A DNA stretch of 64,000 nt from Bacteroidales bacterium (GCA_017616775.1 JAFZXM010000007.1:1-64000), one strand, 5' to 3'. Positions 37,632-47,664 are shown, counted from the first letter of the stretch. Translations and numbers: made by a program. Notes: generated by a model from the sequence alone, not told the origin.

Positions 37632-38957
37632 ATGGAACATGCATTTGAATTGTATATAGCAAAACACCGTCTCCTGCAGGCTCACCACAAAGTGCTTTTA
37701 GCCGTTAGCGGAGGTGCGGATTCCATGGTTATGCTCCATTTGTTCCATCACCAATCTTACCCTATCGCAATAGCTCATTGCAATTTTCAATTGCGCGGAG
37801 AAGATTCCTTAAAAGATGAGAACATGGTGCTGCAATATGCACACACACATCACATTCAGGTGTTCCACACCCGGTTCGACATCCGGGCATATTGCCAATC
37901 AAAAGGCATTTCCATAGAGATGGGCGCACGGGAATTGCGTTACCAATGGTTCGAACAGATATGCAACACGCATCATTTTGATTACATAGCCACCGCCCAT
38001 CATATGGACGATTCCATAGAAACATTTTTTTTAAATGCCGCCAGAAAAACCGGAATCGGCGGTCTGCACGGCATATTACCCGTATCAGGACGGGTTATCC
38101 ACCCCATGCTTTTTTGTACCAAAAAAGAGATCATTGCCTACGCAGACAAGCACCATATCCCCTATCGGGAAGATATCACCAACAAGGAAGATGACGTACA
38201 GCGGAATTTCATACGCCTGAACATCATCCCTTTGTTTGAACAATTACGCCCCGATTTCAAGCAAAACCTGAATGCCACCATACAAATATTGCAACAACAG
38301 GAAATAATTTACCGGCAGCACATATCGGAAATCAAATCCGGGCTTGTACATGCCTCTCAGAATACCCTTAATATTGACATAGACCAATTGTCCTCCTGCT
38401 ATCCGCTTGCCACATATCTGTACGAGTGTATCCGCGATTATGGATTTAACATCAGCCAGGTAGAAAATATTATCGCCACCTTAAACGATAAAGAAGAAAA
38501 ACAATTTTTTTCCCGCACCCATCTGCTCACAAAAACCCGCACTACCCTGTCTGTCACTTCATTGGAGAACAACGCCGTTTCCAATCCTATCTTTCAAGCC
38601 GACAGCTGGCAAGCCCTGAAAACTATAGGCATACAATACGAAATACGTGATTTCACCCCTGATTTTCAATTTCAGAATCAGCCTCACACTGCCTATTTCG
38701 ACCTGGACAAAATCACCTTTCCGCTAAGCGTTCGATATTGGAACAAAGGGGATTATTTTTATCCCGTTCACGGAAAAGGAAAAAAGAAACTAAGCGATTA
38801 TTTCACCAATATCAAACTGGGCGGTCAGGAAAAAAAACAAATCCGTTTGCTTGTCAATGCCAACAATGACATATTGTGGATTATAGCACATCGCAGCGAC
38901 AATCGCTATGCCGTTACCAAAAACACAAAAAAAGTGTTAATCCTCAATGTGATATAA
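37632..38957 (+). CDS. tilS: tRNA(Ile)-lysidine synthetase
   Basis: A 441-residue ATP-dependent enzyme that modifies C34 of the tRNA-Ile2 anticodon to lysidine, so that it reads AUA. The PP-loop is AVSGGADSM (residues 24-32); the conserved IAHCNFQLRGEDS and ATAHHMDDSIETFF follow. The C-terminal TilS domain shows VRYWNKGDYFYPVHGKGKKK. It is essential in most bacteria. Its end overlaps the convergent RseC-like gene by 21 bases. Confidence 0.95.
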   Translation: MEHAFELYIAKHRLLQAHHKVLLAVSGGADSMVMLHLFHHQSYPIAIAHCNFQLRGEDSLKDENMVLQYAHTHHIQVFHTRFDIRAYCQSKGISIEMGARELRYQWFEQICNTHHFDYIATAHHMDDSIETFFLNAARKTGIGGLHGILPVSGRVIHPMLFCTKKEIIAYADKHHIPYREDITNKEDDVQRNFIRLNIIPLFEQLRPDFKQNLNATIQILQQQEIIYRQHISEIKSGLVHASQNTLNIDIDQLSSCYPLATYLYECIRDYGFNISQVENIIATLNDKEEKQFFSRTHLLTKTRTTLSVTSLENNAVSNPIFQADSWQALKTIGIQYEIRDFTPDFQFQNQPHTAYFDLDKITFPLSVRYWNKGDYFYPVHGKGKKKLSDYFTNIKLGGQEKKQIRLLVNANNDILWIIAHRSDNRYAVTKNTKKVLILNVI

Positions 38958-39371
38958 CTTTTCAACGGTATAATTGAATTTGCTGTTGAATTTGTGTTTA
39001 TAGCGGGACAATATCAAATAATATATCACCAAAACTCCCAATGCCGCCAATGCTTGCCACAATTCGTTGGAAGTAAAACAATAACACACGGCAAATGCCA
39101 AGGCCATCAATATAAGGGGTATAATATAGGCATACCATATGGCTTTCAAACCCGCATGAGCACCTATTCCCACTTTGACAGTCTCTCCCACGGAAAAGGT
39201 GCCGGCTTCGGCGGTATTGATGACATATATCATGGAAGATGTGCCGGCGGATATATTACATGCCGATTTGTTATAACAGGTATCGCAGGCCGTTCCCCGC
39301 TCTATGCGCACCTTTACGCTTTTGGGCATAATTTCCGTAACTATGGCATTATGATAAATCACTTCACTCAT
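38937..39371 (-). CDS. RseC/SoxR-reducing system family membrane protein
   Basis: A 144-residue protein with an N-terminal cysteine cluster C29, C32, C38 (ACDTCYNKSAC), then two membrane segments (AIWYAYIIPLILMALAFAVCYC and LWQALAALGVLVIYYLIL). This is the RseC/MucC-like layout, whose members sit beside Rnf electron-transport genes in many Bacteroidota. Here there is no Rnf cluster; instead it overlaps the thioredoxin-lipoprotein gene by eight bases, so a redox role is plausible but inferred. Confidence 0.85.
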   Translation of the reverse strand: MSEVIYHNAIVTEIMPKSVKVRIERGTACDTCYNKSACNISAGTSSMIYVINTAEAGTFSVGETVKVGIGAHAGLKAIWYAYIIPLILMALAFAVCYCFTSNELWQALAALGVLVIYYLILSRYKHKFNSKFNYTVEKLYHIED

Positions 39372-39876
39372 GGCTTAACAGCTTATCCAATTGTAAACGC
39401 AACTGCTCTTCATTTTGGTATCCCAAAAGCATTTCTTTGCCATTATCATTGCAAAACAGCAAAGTAGGCATACCCGAAATTCCCCAATGCAGGGACAATT
39501 CCTTTAACTGATCCACATTCACTTTGTAAAAGATAATTTTACCGCTATATTCTTTAGCCAAAGCATCATATATGGGAGCCATTTCCGAACAGGGACGGCA
39601 CCATGTGGCGAAAAAATCTATCACACAAGGCTTTTCCCCTTTATAACGCCATGTCTGCACCGCATCAGGCTCCGCTATCAAAGTGCTGAACATCTGTTCT
39701 GAAGTAATCAAAACAGGCTCTTCTGAATGAGTTACGTCATAATCCGGGGCCTCATTGTTCTCCGCAGACAGCACCTGCTCCTGCTGAAAGTCAGTTTCAT
39801 TGTTCTTGCCTGCATTACATGCGCACAGCAATACGGCTATGCAATATAAAGTGATGTTTTTAACTGTTTTTACCAT
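39364..39876 (-). CDS. Thioredoxin-family lipoprotein
   Basis: A 170-residue protein with an N-terminal hydrophobic signal ending in a cysteine pair (YCIAVLLCACNAG), read as a lipoprotein signal with Cys20 the likely lipidation site. The thioredoxin fold has the active site WCRPC (C93, C96) and the cis-proline block GISGMPTLLF. It should work in the cell envelope as a disulfide reductase or oxidase. Its promoter box TATCTTTG is at 39900-39907 on the minus strand. It overlaps the RseC-like gene, which holds membrane cysteines, hinting at an electron-transfer pair. Confidence 0.85.
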   Translation of the reverse strand: MVKTVKNITLYCIAVLLCACNAGKNNETDFQQEQVLSAENNEAPDYDVTHSEEPVLITSEQMFSTLIAEPDAVQTWRYKGEKPCVIDFFATWCRPCSEMAPIYDALAKEYSGKIIFYKVNVDQLKELSLHWGISGMPTLLFCNDNGKEMLLGYQNEEQLRLQLDKLLSHE

Positions 39877-39899
39877 AAAATAAGCATTTATTAATTATG

Positions 39900-39907
39900 C
39901 AAAGATA
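39900..39907 (-). promoter_or_regulatory. Promoter -7 box of the thioredoxin-RseC unit
   Basis: Minus-strand TATCTTTG followed by CATAATT, 24 bases before the start codon. Confidence 0.55.
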
Positions 39908-39989
39908 CTATTTTTTATTCAAATTTTCCATACCGCATGCCGGAAACAAAAAAAATATCATAATATAGTATATAAATATGAAAAAAATG

Positions 39990-39997
39990 TATTTTTG
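39990..39997 (+). promoter_or_regulatory. Promoter -7 box of the lamin-tail protein gene
   Basis: TATTTTTG followed by CAG, 62 bases before the start codon at 40059. Confidence 0.5.
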
Positions 39998-40058
39998 CAG
40001 AATTAAAAGCAGGCATTCGTTTAGCTTTTACACCATTATCAACTAACAAACCGATATT

Positions 40059-42665
40059 ATGAATTTCAAGAGCACCATATCTTACCTTCTGGCAGGATTT
40101 TTTCTTGCATGCACAGGTTCCGCCTGTGCCCAGATATCCGATGATTTTTCTTCCGGTTCACTTTCGGGTGGTTTGCCGTGGCAGGGGGACACGCAAAGTT
40201 TTACCGTCAACGGCAAATCTCAATTACAGCTCAATGCAGCACAAGCCGGCACCTGCTATTTATCCGTCCCCACCCGGTGTTATCCCGACGGCATGGAATG
40301 GGAATTTTTTATTCAAATGAATTTCTCCCCTTCCGACAATAATTATTGCAGATTTTACCTGCAAGCCGATACGGCATCGTTGAACGACACCGCCCTTACA
40401 GGATATTATCTTCGTTTTGGAGAAAACGGAAGTAACGACGCCGTCAAACTTTATTTCCAGCAGCACAATCAGCACACCCTGTTGGCTGCGGGGAATACCG
40501 GTAGCATTGCCTCCGCATTTGAAATGAAAATAAAAGTCATCTACTCGCCCGCTTCAGACTCCCTCACCGTATTGAGCGCTCCGGCACAAAGCAACACATG
40601 GCAGCAAGAGTTGGCCTATACGGATTATTCACCCGTCAACATTCACTATTTGGGCATGCTTTGCACCTTTACCGTTTCCAACGCTTCCAAATTCTTTTTT
40701 GACGACATATATCACGGTCCGCTTAGAATAGACACCATCCCCCCTTATATTGCAGCTCACGATTTTCAAAATGAAAATGGCATTGTTGCCCTGCAATTTT
40801 CCGAACCTGTTGACATTGAATCCGTTGACACTTCCTGCTTTGTATTGGACAACAGTTTGCATCCCGTATCGGTAGAGTTGGATTCCGAAGGTGTATCATG
40901 CCGTCTGCATTTTAACACCTCTTTGGATGATAACACTCCTTATACATTATATATATATCATATACGCGACCTGTCGGGAAACAGCATTTGTGACACATTG
41001 CTGCATTTGTTCCGCTACCGGTCTCGTGTATTTGATGTGGTGATCAATGAAATAATGCCTTCCCCTTCGCCGAGTATAGGGTTGCCTGCAGTGGAATATA
41101 TAGAGTTATACAACAGAAACCGCTATGCCGTACCCGTTAACGGTTGGCGTATCAAAACAGGCAATACATTCAAATATTTACCCGACACCGCAATACCTCC
41201 TTTATCGTATGCCCTGATAGTGGCAGAACAAAACAATACCTTGCTGACACCCTATGGTTTAACCTTACCGGTGTCCGGAATGAGCATTAACGATATGGAA
41301 CAGACGCTCACCTTATACGATAACCGTAATCAAGTGATACATCATGTCAAATATTCCTCTGCCTGGTATGGGGAAAAAGCCAATAATCACGGAGGCTTGT
41401 CTTTGGAGATGACAGATGCGTTCAATCCGTGCGCGGAAGAAGACAACTGGTCACTGTCCACCCATCCCCAAGGCGGCACACCGGGAAGCAAAAACAGCAT
41501 AAGCGCTGCCAATCCCGATATGGTCCATCCTTACATCAAACATATAGCCGTTATCAACGACACTTGCATCAGCGTCTATTTTTCAGAAAGAATGTCAGCC
41601 CGCAATATCACCGGAACGAACACCTATCATTTCTCCCGTCAACTGCAGGCTTTAAACATATTTCAAGACGATTCTCTACCCTTGAGTGTCAACATAATTC
41701 TGTCCGCTTCGTTAGAATACGATACCGAATACACCTTAACCGTGTCCGATTCGCTTGCCGATTGCGCGGGAAATCTCTTGTTGTTACAGGACAGTTATCG
41801 TTTTTGCAGAGCCAAGCATGCACAATACGGGGATGTTGTCCTCAATGAAATCTTATTCAATCCGCATTACGGAGGTGTAGATTTTGTGGAAATATACAAT
41901 ATATCCGACACGCCTGTGTTTCTGCACTCGCTTAAATTATCCACCCGCAATAAATACGGACAACTGGATTCGGGCAAAATCATTACTCCGCAAGCATTGT
42001 ATTTGTATCCCAAGCAATATATGGCCTTTTCCGTTAACGGTAAAATATTGGAACAACAATATCATTGTCCTTATCCCGAAAATCTTGTCACCATTCCCGC
42101 CATGCCTGCTTACGCGAACGAAAACGGGACAGTTTGCCTGCTTTGCCAAGGCAATGTGATTGACGAATTCGCTTACGATGCCTCTATGCACTATTCCATG
42201 CTCACATCGGTGGAAGGGGTGAGCTTGGAGCGCATTAATCCTTATCAAGCCACACAAAATAAATTCAACTGGCATTCAGCGGCTTCAACTGTCGGATATG
42301 CAACGCCGGGCTATCAGAATTCCGCCTATTCCGCCGACAATGACCATAACAGCACTTTCCATGTGCAGCCCCTCATTTTTTCACCCGACGACGATGCTTA
42401 TAACGATGTGCTGGAAATATATTATCGTTTTGACGCACCCGGATATCGTGTCAGCATAGATATTTACAATTCGGCAGGATTGAAAATACGCTCACTTGTC
42501 AACAATGAGCCGGCAGATACCGAAGGCTTGTACACCTGGGACGGCTGCATGGAAGAACACGTTAAAGCCGCTGTGGGCAATTATGTGATAATGATAAAAT
42601 ACTGGAATTTGCATGGCGAATGCAAAAAAATAAAAAAAATATGTGCCTTGGCAATGAAAAAATAA
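40059..42665 (+). CDS. Secreted protein with lamin tail (LTD) and Ig-like domains
   Basis: An 868-residue secreted protein with signal peptide ISYLLAGFFLACTGSACAQ. Residues about 25-225 look like a concanavalin-like sandwich. Two Ig-like blocks follow (VALQFSEPVDIESVD and ISVYFSERMSARNIT), each leading into a lamin tail domain (VVINEIMPSP and VVLNEILFNP, with YIELYNRN and FVEIYNIS). The C-terminus (LIFSPDDDAYNDVLEIYYRF, then IDIYNSAGLKIRSLV) is a FlgD-like/gliding-associated domain. This architecture is common in T9SS-bearing Bacteroidota. Its target is unknown. Confidence 0.85.
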   Translation: MNFKSTISYLLAGFFLACTGSACAQISDDFSSGSLSGGLPWQGDTQSFTVNGKSQLQLNAAQAGTCYLSVPTRCYPDGMEWEFFIQMNFSPSDNNYCRFYLQADTASLNDTALTGYYLRFGENGSNDAVKLYFQQHNQHTLLAAGNTGSIASAFEMKIKVIYSPASDSLTVLSAPAQSNTWQQELAYTDYSPVNIHYLGMLCTFTVSNASKFFFDDIYHGPLRIDTIPPYIAAHDFQNENGIVALQFSEPVDIESVDTSCFVLDNSLHPVSVELDSEGVSCRLHFNTSLDDNTPYTLYIYHIRDLSGNSICDTLLHLFRYRSRVFDVVINEIMPSPSPSIGLPAVEYIELYNRNRYAVPVNGWRIKTGNTFKYLPDTAIPPLSYALIVAEQNNTLLTPYGLTLPVSGMSINDMEQTLTLYDNRNQVIHHVKYSSAWYGEKANNHGGLSLEMTDAFNPCAEEDNWSLSTHPQGGTPGSKNSISAANPDMVHPYIKHIAVINDTCISVYFSERMSARNITGTNTYHFSRQLQALNIFQDDSLPLSVNIILSASLEYDTEYTLTVSDSLADCAGNLLLLQDSYRFCRAKHAQYGDVVLNEILFNPHYGGVDFVEIYNISDTPVFLHSLKLSTRNKYGQLDSGKIITPQALYLYPKQYMAFSVNGKILEQQYHCPYPENLVTIPAMPAYANENGTVCLLCQGNVIDEFAYDASMHYSMLTSVEGVSLERINPYQATQNKFNWHSAASTVGYATPGYQNSAYSADNDHNSTFHVQPLIFSPDDDAYNDVLEIYYRFDAPGYRVSIDIYNSAGLKIRSLVNNEPADTEGLYTWDGCMEEHVKAAVGNYVIMIKYWNLHGECKKIKKICALAMKK

Positions 42666-42697
42666 TTGCCGACCATGTTTTTCTAAAAAAAAATATA

Positions 42698-42705
42698 TAC
42701 ATTTG
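42698..42705 (+). promoter_or_regulatory. Promoter -7 box of the Omp28-like gene
   Basis: TACATTTG followed by CAG, 43 bases before the start codon at 42749. Confidence 0.5.
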
Positions 42706-42748
42706 CAGTTTGAATAATAATAATTATTAATAACTAAATTAATTTCAT

Positions 42749-44920
42749 ATGAAACGTTTTATATTCATAAGTCTTGCTTTGATAGGCATGATGACTGTTA
42801 GCATGGCACAGCCTTTTGCTGACCTTACCCAAGAAAAGGCATCCGATGGTGTTACCGCAACAAAAGCTCACAAAAGCAATGGAACATGGAATATTTTGTA
42901 TTCAGGTTCCATTTCGGGAAAAATGACAAGCCCTATAGGTATGACCAAATTCGGAGATTACTTATATACCGGTAGCGTCGGCTCTGCTAAAATCTACAAA
43001 ATTCAAAACACTACGGCTATAGATTCCTTTGTGGTTGCCGGTTTGTCCAAAAGTTCAACCACAAGTGCCTTTTTCGTAGGATTTGCCCATGATGACAACT
43101 ACATGTATATCACTAACGGAAACAAAGCCATATACCGTTTGAATGCAACCATGGATACTGTGGCAGAAACCATCAACATATCCACCAATGCACTTGGATT
43201 GGCATATAATCCTAAAGGCAACAACGGAAACGGATGCTTTTATGTTTCCTCCACTGACGGCGGTATATACACTTACTCCAAAACAGGCTCCGCTTTAAGC
43301 ACCATCACCAAGGCGGATCTCGGCGTAAACACCTTCTTTTGGAATATAGCTTGTGATACCAACAGTTATATTTATGCATTGGAAAGATATCCCCAATATA
43401 TTTCAAGAATCAATCCTGCCACAAAAAAGATTAATGCGCCCATACACAATGTAGCGGACGACAAACCGGATTGGGAAGATTATTATGCCTATGGATTGTA
43501 TATCGACGGCAATGTTTTGGGCGTGTTCTATATGGCCAAATATATTATCCAATATGACATGTCCACCGTTAACATATTACCCGACAACGGTATTCACGTG
43601 GCAGAAGCCAATATGCCGATGTTTCATAAAGTGAACACTCCGCTGACCATATCGGCAATCTGCATGACAGCAGGTAAAAATCCGTTAACTTCATTCATAT
43701 TCAATTATGAAATAGACAATACCGTATATAGCGATACTGTAACGGGCACCAATTATTTTGATTTTGTAAACGGCTTTACGCTGAACCACCATATCACTTA
43801 CACTCCCACTGTCAACAATCAAAAATACACTGTAAAAATGTGGTTGTCTGAGATAAATGGTATTAAAGACAATACCGGAAACTCCGATACGCTCAGTTAT
43901 ACATTTGAAACCTTCTCCCAAGCCGTTCAACGTCAGGTATTGCACGAAGCATTCTCTTCAGCTACTTGTTCACCATGCAAAAGCGGCAATGCCAATCTTA
44001 AAAATATATTGGACGCCAATGACAATTGGGTATGTATCAAATACCAAATGAGTTGGCCCGGAAACGGTGACCCTTATTATACTACCGAAGGCAATACAAG
44101 AAGAAATTACTATAGTGTTTCATCGGTTCCCCAAATGTTTTCCGACGGTAATTATTGGTCGGGCAATTCCGGCAATTACACCACATCTTTGTTGAAAAAC
44201 AGAAGTGATATTCCTTCCTTTATCGATTTTGACGCCACACTCAATTACGACGGCAACAAAAAATTCTCCACCACAATCACCATCAATCCTTTGAAAGATA
44301 TCAGCGGAGACAACCGTTTGTTTGTAGCCTTGGTGGAAAAGAAAACCGTTAAGAATTTCGCCGATGAATATTTGAATTACTACGGTGCAGTTACTTTCTA
44401 CGCTAATTTTGACACCGTATTCCACCATGTGATGAAAAAATTCATGACTTCCGTAAGCGGACAATCTGTTACTTTGGCAGAAAACACTCCTGTAACCGTT
44501 AACCTGGAATATGAATTCAAAGGAGAATACCGTTTGCCTGCAGATGCTACATCTCCTATCAACAATGCAACGGAAAACTCTGTAGAAAACTTCAACAATA
44601 TTTATTTGGTTTATTGGATACAAAATTACACCACCAAAGAAGTGCTTCAAGCAGGTAAAGCAGGTAAAGCTTCCGCTATAAACGATTTAAAAGGCAATAA
44701 CAATCATGTTATCCTCTTCCCCAATCCCGCTCAAAACAATTTGAACATAATAAGCGAAGAAGAAATAGAAGAAGTGACTATTTTCAACATACTTGGTCAA
44801 AAAGTAATCAATGTTCAAAACACGAATCAAATAGACATCACCTCTTTGAGCAAAGGTATGTATATTATCAATATCCACACCGCAAAAGGCATGTCAACCG
44901 AAAAATTCGTAAAAAAATAG
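42749..44920 (+). CDS. T9SS-secreted Omp28-related protein
   Basis: A 723-residue protein with a signal peptide (MKRFIFISLALIGMMTVSMAQ). Residues about 50-300 read as a beta-propeller-like region. From about 395 there is an Omp28-type thioredoxin-like domain with the motif SATCSPCKSGN (CxxC) and PYYTTEGNTRRNYYSVSSVPQMF. The last 75 residues are a type A T9SS sorting domain (ILFPNPAQNNLNI, VTIFNILGQKV, LSKGMYIINI, closing KFVKK), so it should be exported to the cell surface. Function unknown. A strong terminator follows. Confidence 0.87.
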   Translation: MKRFIFISLALIGMMTVSMAQPFADLTQEKASDGVTATKAHKSNGTWNILYSGSISGKMTSPIGMTKFGDYLYTGSVGSAKIYKIQNTTAIDSFVVAGLSKSSTTSAFFVGFAHDDNYMYITNGNKAIYRLNATMDTVAETINISTNALGLAYNPKGNNGNGCFYVSSTDGGIYTYSKTGSALSTITKADLGVNTFFWNIACDTNSYIYALERYPQYISRINPATKKINAPIHNVADDKPDWEDYYAYGLYIDGNVLGVFYMAKYIIQYDMSTVNILPDNGIHVAEANMPMFHKVNTPLTISAICMTAGKNPLTSFIFNYEIDNTVYSDTVTGTNYFDFVNGFTLNHHITYTPTVNNQKYTVKMWLSEINGIKDNTGNSDTLSYTFETFSQAVQRQVLHEAFSSATCSPCKSGNANLKNILDANDNWVCIKYQMSWPGNGDPYYTTEGNTRRNYYSVSSVPQMFSDGNYWSGNSGNYTTSLLKNRSDIPSFIDFDATLNYDGNKKFSTTITINPLKDISGDNRLFVALVEKKTVKNFADEYLNYYGAVTFYANFDTVFHHVMKKFMTSVSGQSVTLAENTPVTVNLEYEFKGEYRLPADATSPINNATENSVENFNNIYLVYWIQNYTTKEVLQAGKAGKASAINDLKGNNNHVILFPNPAQNNLNIISEEEIEEVTIFNILGQKVINVQNTNQIDITSLSKGMYIINIHTAKGMSTEKFVKK

Positions 44921-44944
44921 CCGGATACTTATTGCAATGCAAAA

Positions 44945-44975
44945 AAAGAGAAGAAGTTTTTCTTCTCTTTTTTTT
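44945..44975 (+). terminator. Rho-independent terminator after the Omp28-like gene
   Basis: AAAGAGAAGAA (44945-44955) pairs with TTCTTCTCTTT (44960-44970), followed by more T. Confidence 0.85.
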
Positions 44976-45003
44976 ATGTCCTTTGCGGGTGATATAATAA
45001 AAA

Positions 45004-45021
45004 ATGTTACCTTTGTAACAT
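45004..45021 (+). promoter_or_regulatory. Palindrome over the -7 box and start codon
   Basis: ATGTTAC-cttt-GTAACAT covers a TACCTTTG box (45008-45015) and touches the ATG at 45020. If this box is used, the transcript would be nearly leaderless. Confidence 0.35.
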
Positions 45022-45448
45022 GATATCAAACCTATTTCAACGATTAAAATTTGCAGGGCTGGTAATATGTTTGGCCTTTTTAATCACTTCATGTGAACAA
45101 GAAACGCCTGTACCTTATACCCCTGTAGATTTTACGGTAAGCATCTATTCCAACAATCTGGTGCATGTGGGTAACTATGAATATTTCAGCGGCGGAATCA
45201 GAGGCATAGTGGTATACAGGCTGGATTTAACCACCTTTTACGCATACGACAGAGCCTGTCCGTACGACTGGGAATACGGTTCGTATGTGGAAGTGGACAG
45301 CGTTGACAATATCACTTTGATTGACTACGATTGCGGCTCCACTTTTAACATCCTCAACGGATATCCCATGAACGGGAAAGCCACACAACCGCTCAGAAGT
45401 TACAATGCAGTAATGGTGGACAATGTCAATTTAAGAGTTTACAATTAA
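45020..45448 (+). CDS. Lipoprotein with degenerate Rieske-like domain
   Basis: A 142-residue protein with a lipoprotein signal (ICLAFLITSC). The mature part resembles Rieske-fold lipoproteins of Bacteroidota: IVVYRLDLTTFYAYDRACPYDWEYG, then IDYDCGSTFNILNGYPMNG and QPLRSYNAVM. The canonical Rieske clusters are CxH and CxxH. Here one Cys remains in each box and no His, so it should not hold a normal [2Fe-2S] centre. No other candidate start lies before the lipobox. Confidence 0.7.
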   Translation: MISNLFQRLKFAGLVICLAFLITSCEQETPVPYTPVDFTVSIYSNNLVHVGNYEYFSGGIRGIVVYRLDLTTFYAYDRACPYDWEYGSYVEVDSVDNITLIDYDCGSTFNILNGYPMNGKATQPLRSYNAVMVDNVNLRVYN

Positions 45449-45491
45449 TACCATACAACTTGTTTACAGTGTATAATAAAAAATAAACGAT

Positions 45492-47513
45492 ATGCATAGA
45501 AAAACATACTATTCAAGCATAGGACTGTTCCTGATATTGATGTTTGTAATCAATTGTACGCAAGCACAAAAAGGATATCCTTGCGAAATAGAACTCAATA
45601 AAAAAGCACAAAAATTATGCAATCAGGCCAAAGCTGCTCAAAATAAAGGAGACAACAGCAAAGCTGCCGCCTTATACAAACAATGCATATCCGAACAAGA
45701 CGATTGGGCTGAGCCCTATTACCGTTTAGGAATGCAAACTATCCGTAAATTGGAACGGAGTGACGACAAACCTGAAGACTTATACACCACGGCTATCTAT
45801 TATTTTGAAAAAACCATATCCTGCTGTGCCGACTATAAGATGGACGCCTATTTACATCTGGGCAAACTATATTACAGTATAGGTCAATACGACAAAGCGG
45901 TGGAATATTTAAAATATTTTGTTGAAGACCCTGACAGAATCACTCCCCGTCAACATGAAGAAGCGGATTGGTTTCTCACCTATTCGGAAGAATACGCAAA
46001 ATTATACGGCAATCCCGTCGCCTATGATCCACATCCCGTGCCGGGCATGTCCACCGGTGAAGATGAATATTTGGGCCGTATATCACCGGATGAGGAATAT
46101 ATGTTTTTTACTCGTAGAAAATATGTCACCAAAGAACAATACGGGCAAAAAAAGTCTTCCATACAGGAAATTTTCACCCAAAGCACAAGGCAGGCTGACG
46201 GGCGTTTTTCGGTGGGAGAAGCTTTGCCGGCACCTTTTAACCGCACGCAAAATGAAGGAAGTCCCACCATTACACTGGATAACTCATATATGGTATTTAC
46301 CCGTTGCGCCAATATTCCGGTAGGAGGCACCGGAGAAACCTATTATAATTGCGATCTTTTTTATTCTGAATATATTGATGGTGAATGGACTCCCATTAAA
46401 AATTTAGGGCCGGCCATCAACCGTGAAGATTCATGGGAAGCTCAAGCCAGCATCAGTCCTGACGGAAAAATATTGTTTTTCGCCAGCAACCGCCCCGGAG
46501 GGCACGGTGACGGCGATATAGACATCTATTATTCTTTGCGCGATGCCAATGGCAATTGGACCAAAGCCGTCAATGCGGGCAACGTTATCAACAGCGAAGG
46601 TAATGAAAAATCACCGTTTTTACACGCAGACGGCCGCACCTTATATTTTTCTTCCAACGGTTATACCGGCTTGGGCGGATACGATGTTTACTATTCCCGC
46701 CTGTCGGACAAAGGCGTGTGGCAAAAACCCGTCAATTTGGGATATCCCATTAATTCCGAAGGTGACGAGGTGGGATTTTTTGTCAACACCCTCGGTGATA
46801 AAGCCTATTTTGCAAGTAATGCCTTAAGCGGTAACTTTGATATATGCCAATTTGATTTATACGAAGACGCACGTCCAGAAAAAGTGATACTGATAAAAGG
46901 CACTATAGACAACTTATCCCCCAATGAAGACGGCACAAGTGCCAAAGTGGAACTTAAAAATATATCCACCAAGCAAATAACCGACGTAAAAGTCAACAAC
47001 AACGGCAAATATGCCGCTATTGTCAATAATGTTAATGACGATTATTTACTCACTGTCAAACAACCCAACTATGCCTACGAAGCCCGCTATATCTCCGCCG
47101 ATTCCATCGCCAAAGACGGCAGCGTGGAATATACCGGCGTAAATTTCCAAATGCAAGAAATAGAACAAGGCAAATCTTATAAAATCAACGACATCCACTA
47201 CACCACCAATTCTGCCGAACTCACCCCTGAATCAAAAGTGGTGCTGGATGTGTTAATAGATTTTTTAAATGATAATCCCAATATCAAAATAGAAATACAA
47301 GGCCATACCGATAATATAGGAAAATATGATGATAATTTAACCTTGTCCAACAATAGGGCCCACTCGGTTTATCAATATTTGATCGACAACTATATTCATC
47401 CTGACAGACTCACCTACAAAGGCTATGCCGACAAAAAACCCGTTGCCGACAATAAAACGGAACAAGGCAGAGCTCTTAACCGTAGAACCGTATTTGTAAT
47501 TACAGACAAATAA
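45492..47513 (+). CDS. PorE-like OmpA-family protein of type IX secretion
   Basis: A 673-residue protein with the PorE order of domains. N-terminal export signal (GLFLILMFVINC; the lipobox is imperfect). TPR repeats at about 35-165 (AKAAQNKGDNSKAAALYKQC, YYSIGQYDKAVEYLKYF). A PD40/WD40-like beta-propeller at about 185-450 (repeats of ILFFASNRPGG and LYFSSNGYTG type). A regulatory carboxypeptidase-like fold at about 465-540. A C-terminal OmpA domain (EIQGHTDNIGKYDDNLTLSNNRA) that binds peptidoglycan. P. gingivalis PorE has the same architecture and size. Many Bacteroidota carry related proteins, so the assignment to T9SS is probable, not certain. Confidence 0.8.
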   Translation: MHRKTYYSSIGLFLILMFVINCTQAQKGYPCEIELNKKAQKLCNQAKAAQNKGDNSKAAALYKQCISEQDDWAEPYYRLGMQTIRKLERSDDKPEDLYTTAIYYFEKTISCCADYKMDAYLHLGKLYYSIGQYDKAVEYLKYFVEDPDRITPRQHEEADWFLTYSEEYAKLYGNPVAYDPHPVPGMSTGEDEYLGRISPDEEYMFFTRRKYVTKEQYGQKKSSIQEIFTQSTRQADGRFSVGEALPAPFNRTQNEGSPTITLDNSYMVFTRCANIPVGGTGETYYNCDLFYSEYIDGEWTPIKNLGPAINREDSWEAQASISPDGKILFFASNRPGGHGDGDIDIYYSLRDANGNWTKAVNAGNVINSEGNEKSPFLHADGRTLYFSSNGYTGLGGYDVYYSRLSDKGVWQKPVNLGYPINSEGDEVGFFVNTLGDKAYFASNALSGNFDICQFDLYEDARPEKVILIKGTIDNLSPNEDGTSAKVELKNISTKQITDVKVNNNGKYAAIVNNVNDDYLLTVKQPNYAYEARYISADSIAKDGSVEYTGVNFQMQEIEQGKSYKINDIHYTTNSAELTPESKVVLDVLIDFLNDNPNIKIEIQGHTDNIGKYDDNLTLSNNRAHSVYQYLIDNYIHPDRLTYKGYADKKPVADNKTEQGRALNRRTVFVITDK

Positions 47514-47664
47514 ACCAGTCTTAAATTTATCTGGTAGTTTTGGTGGACTTTTATGCCCTATTTTTCTCATTTTTTTGATGATAAAAAAAACAAACCGGCA
47601 TATCTCATTGTTTATGAAATAGATAAAATTTTGATAAAAAGATAATTTTTATCGGAAAATAATC

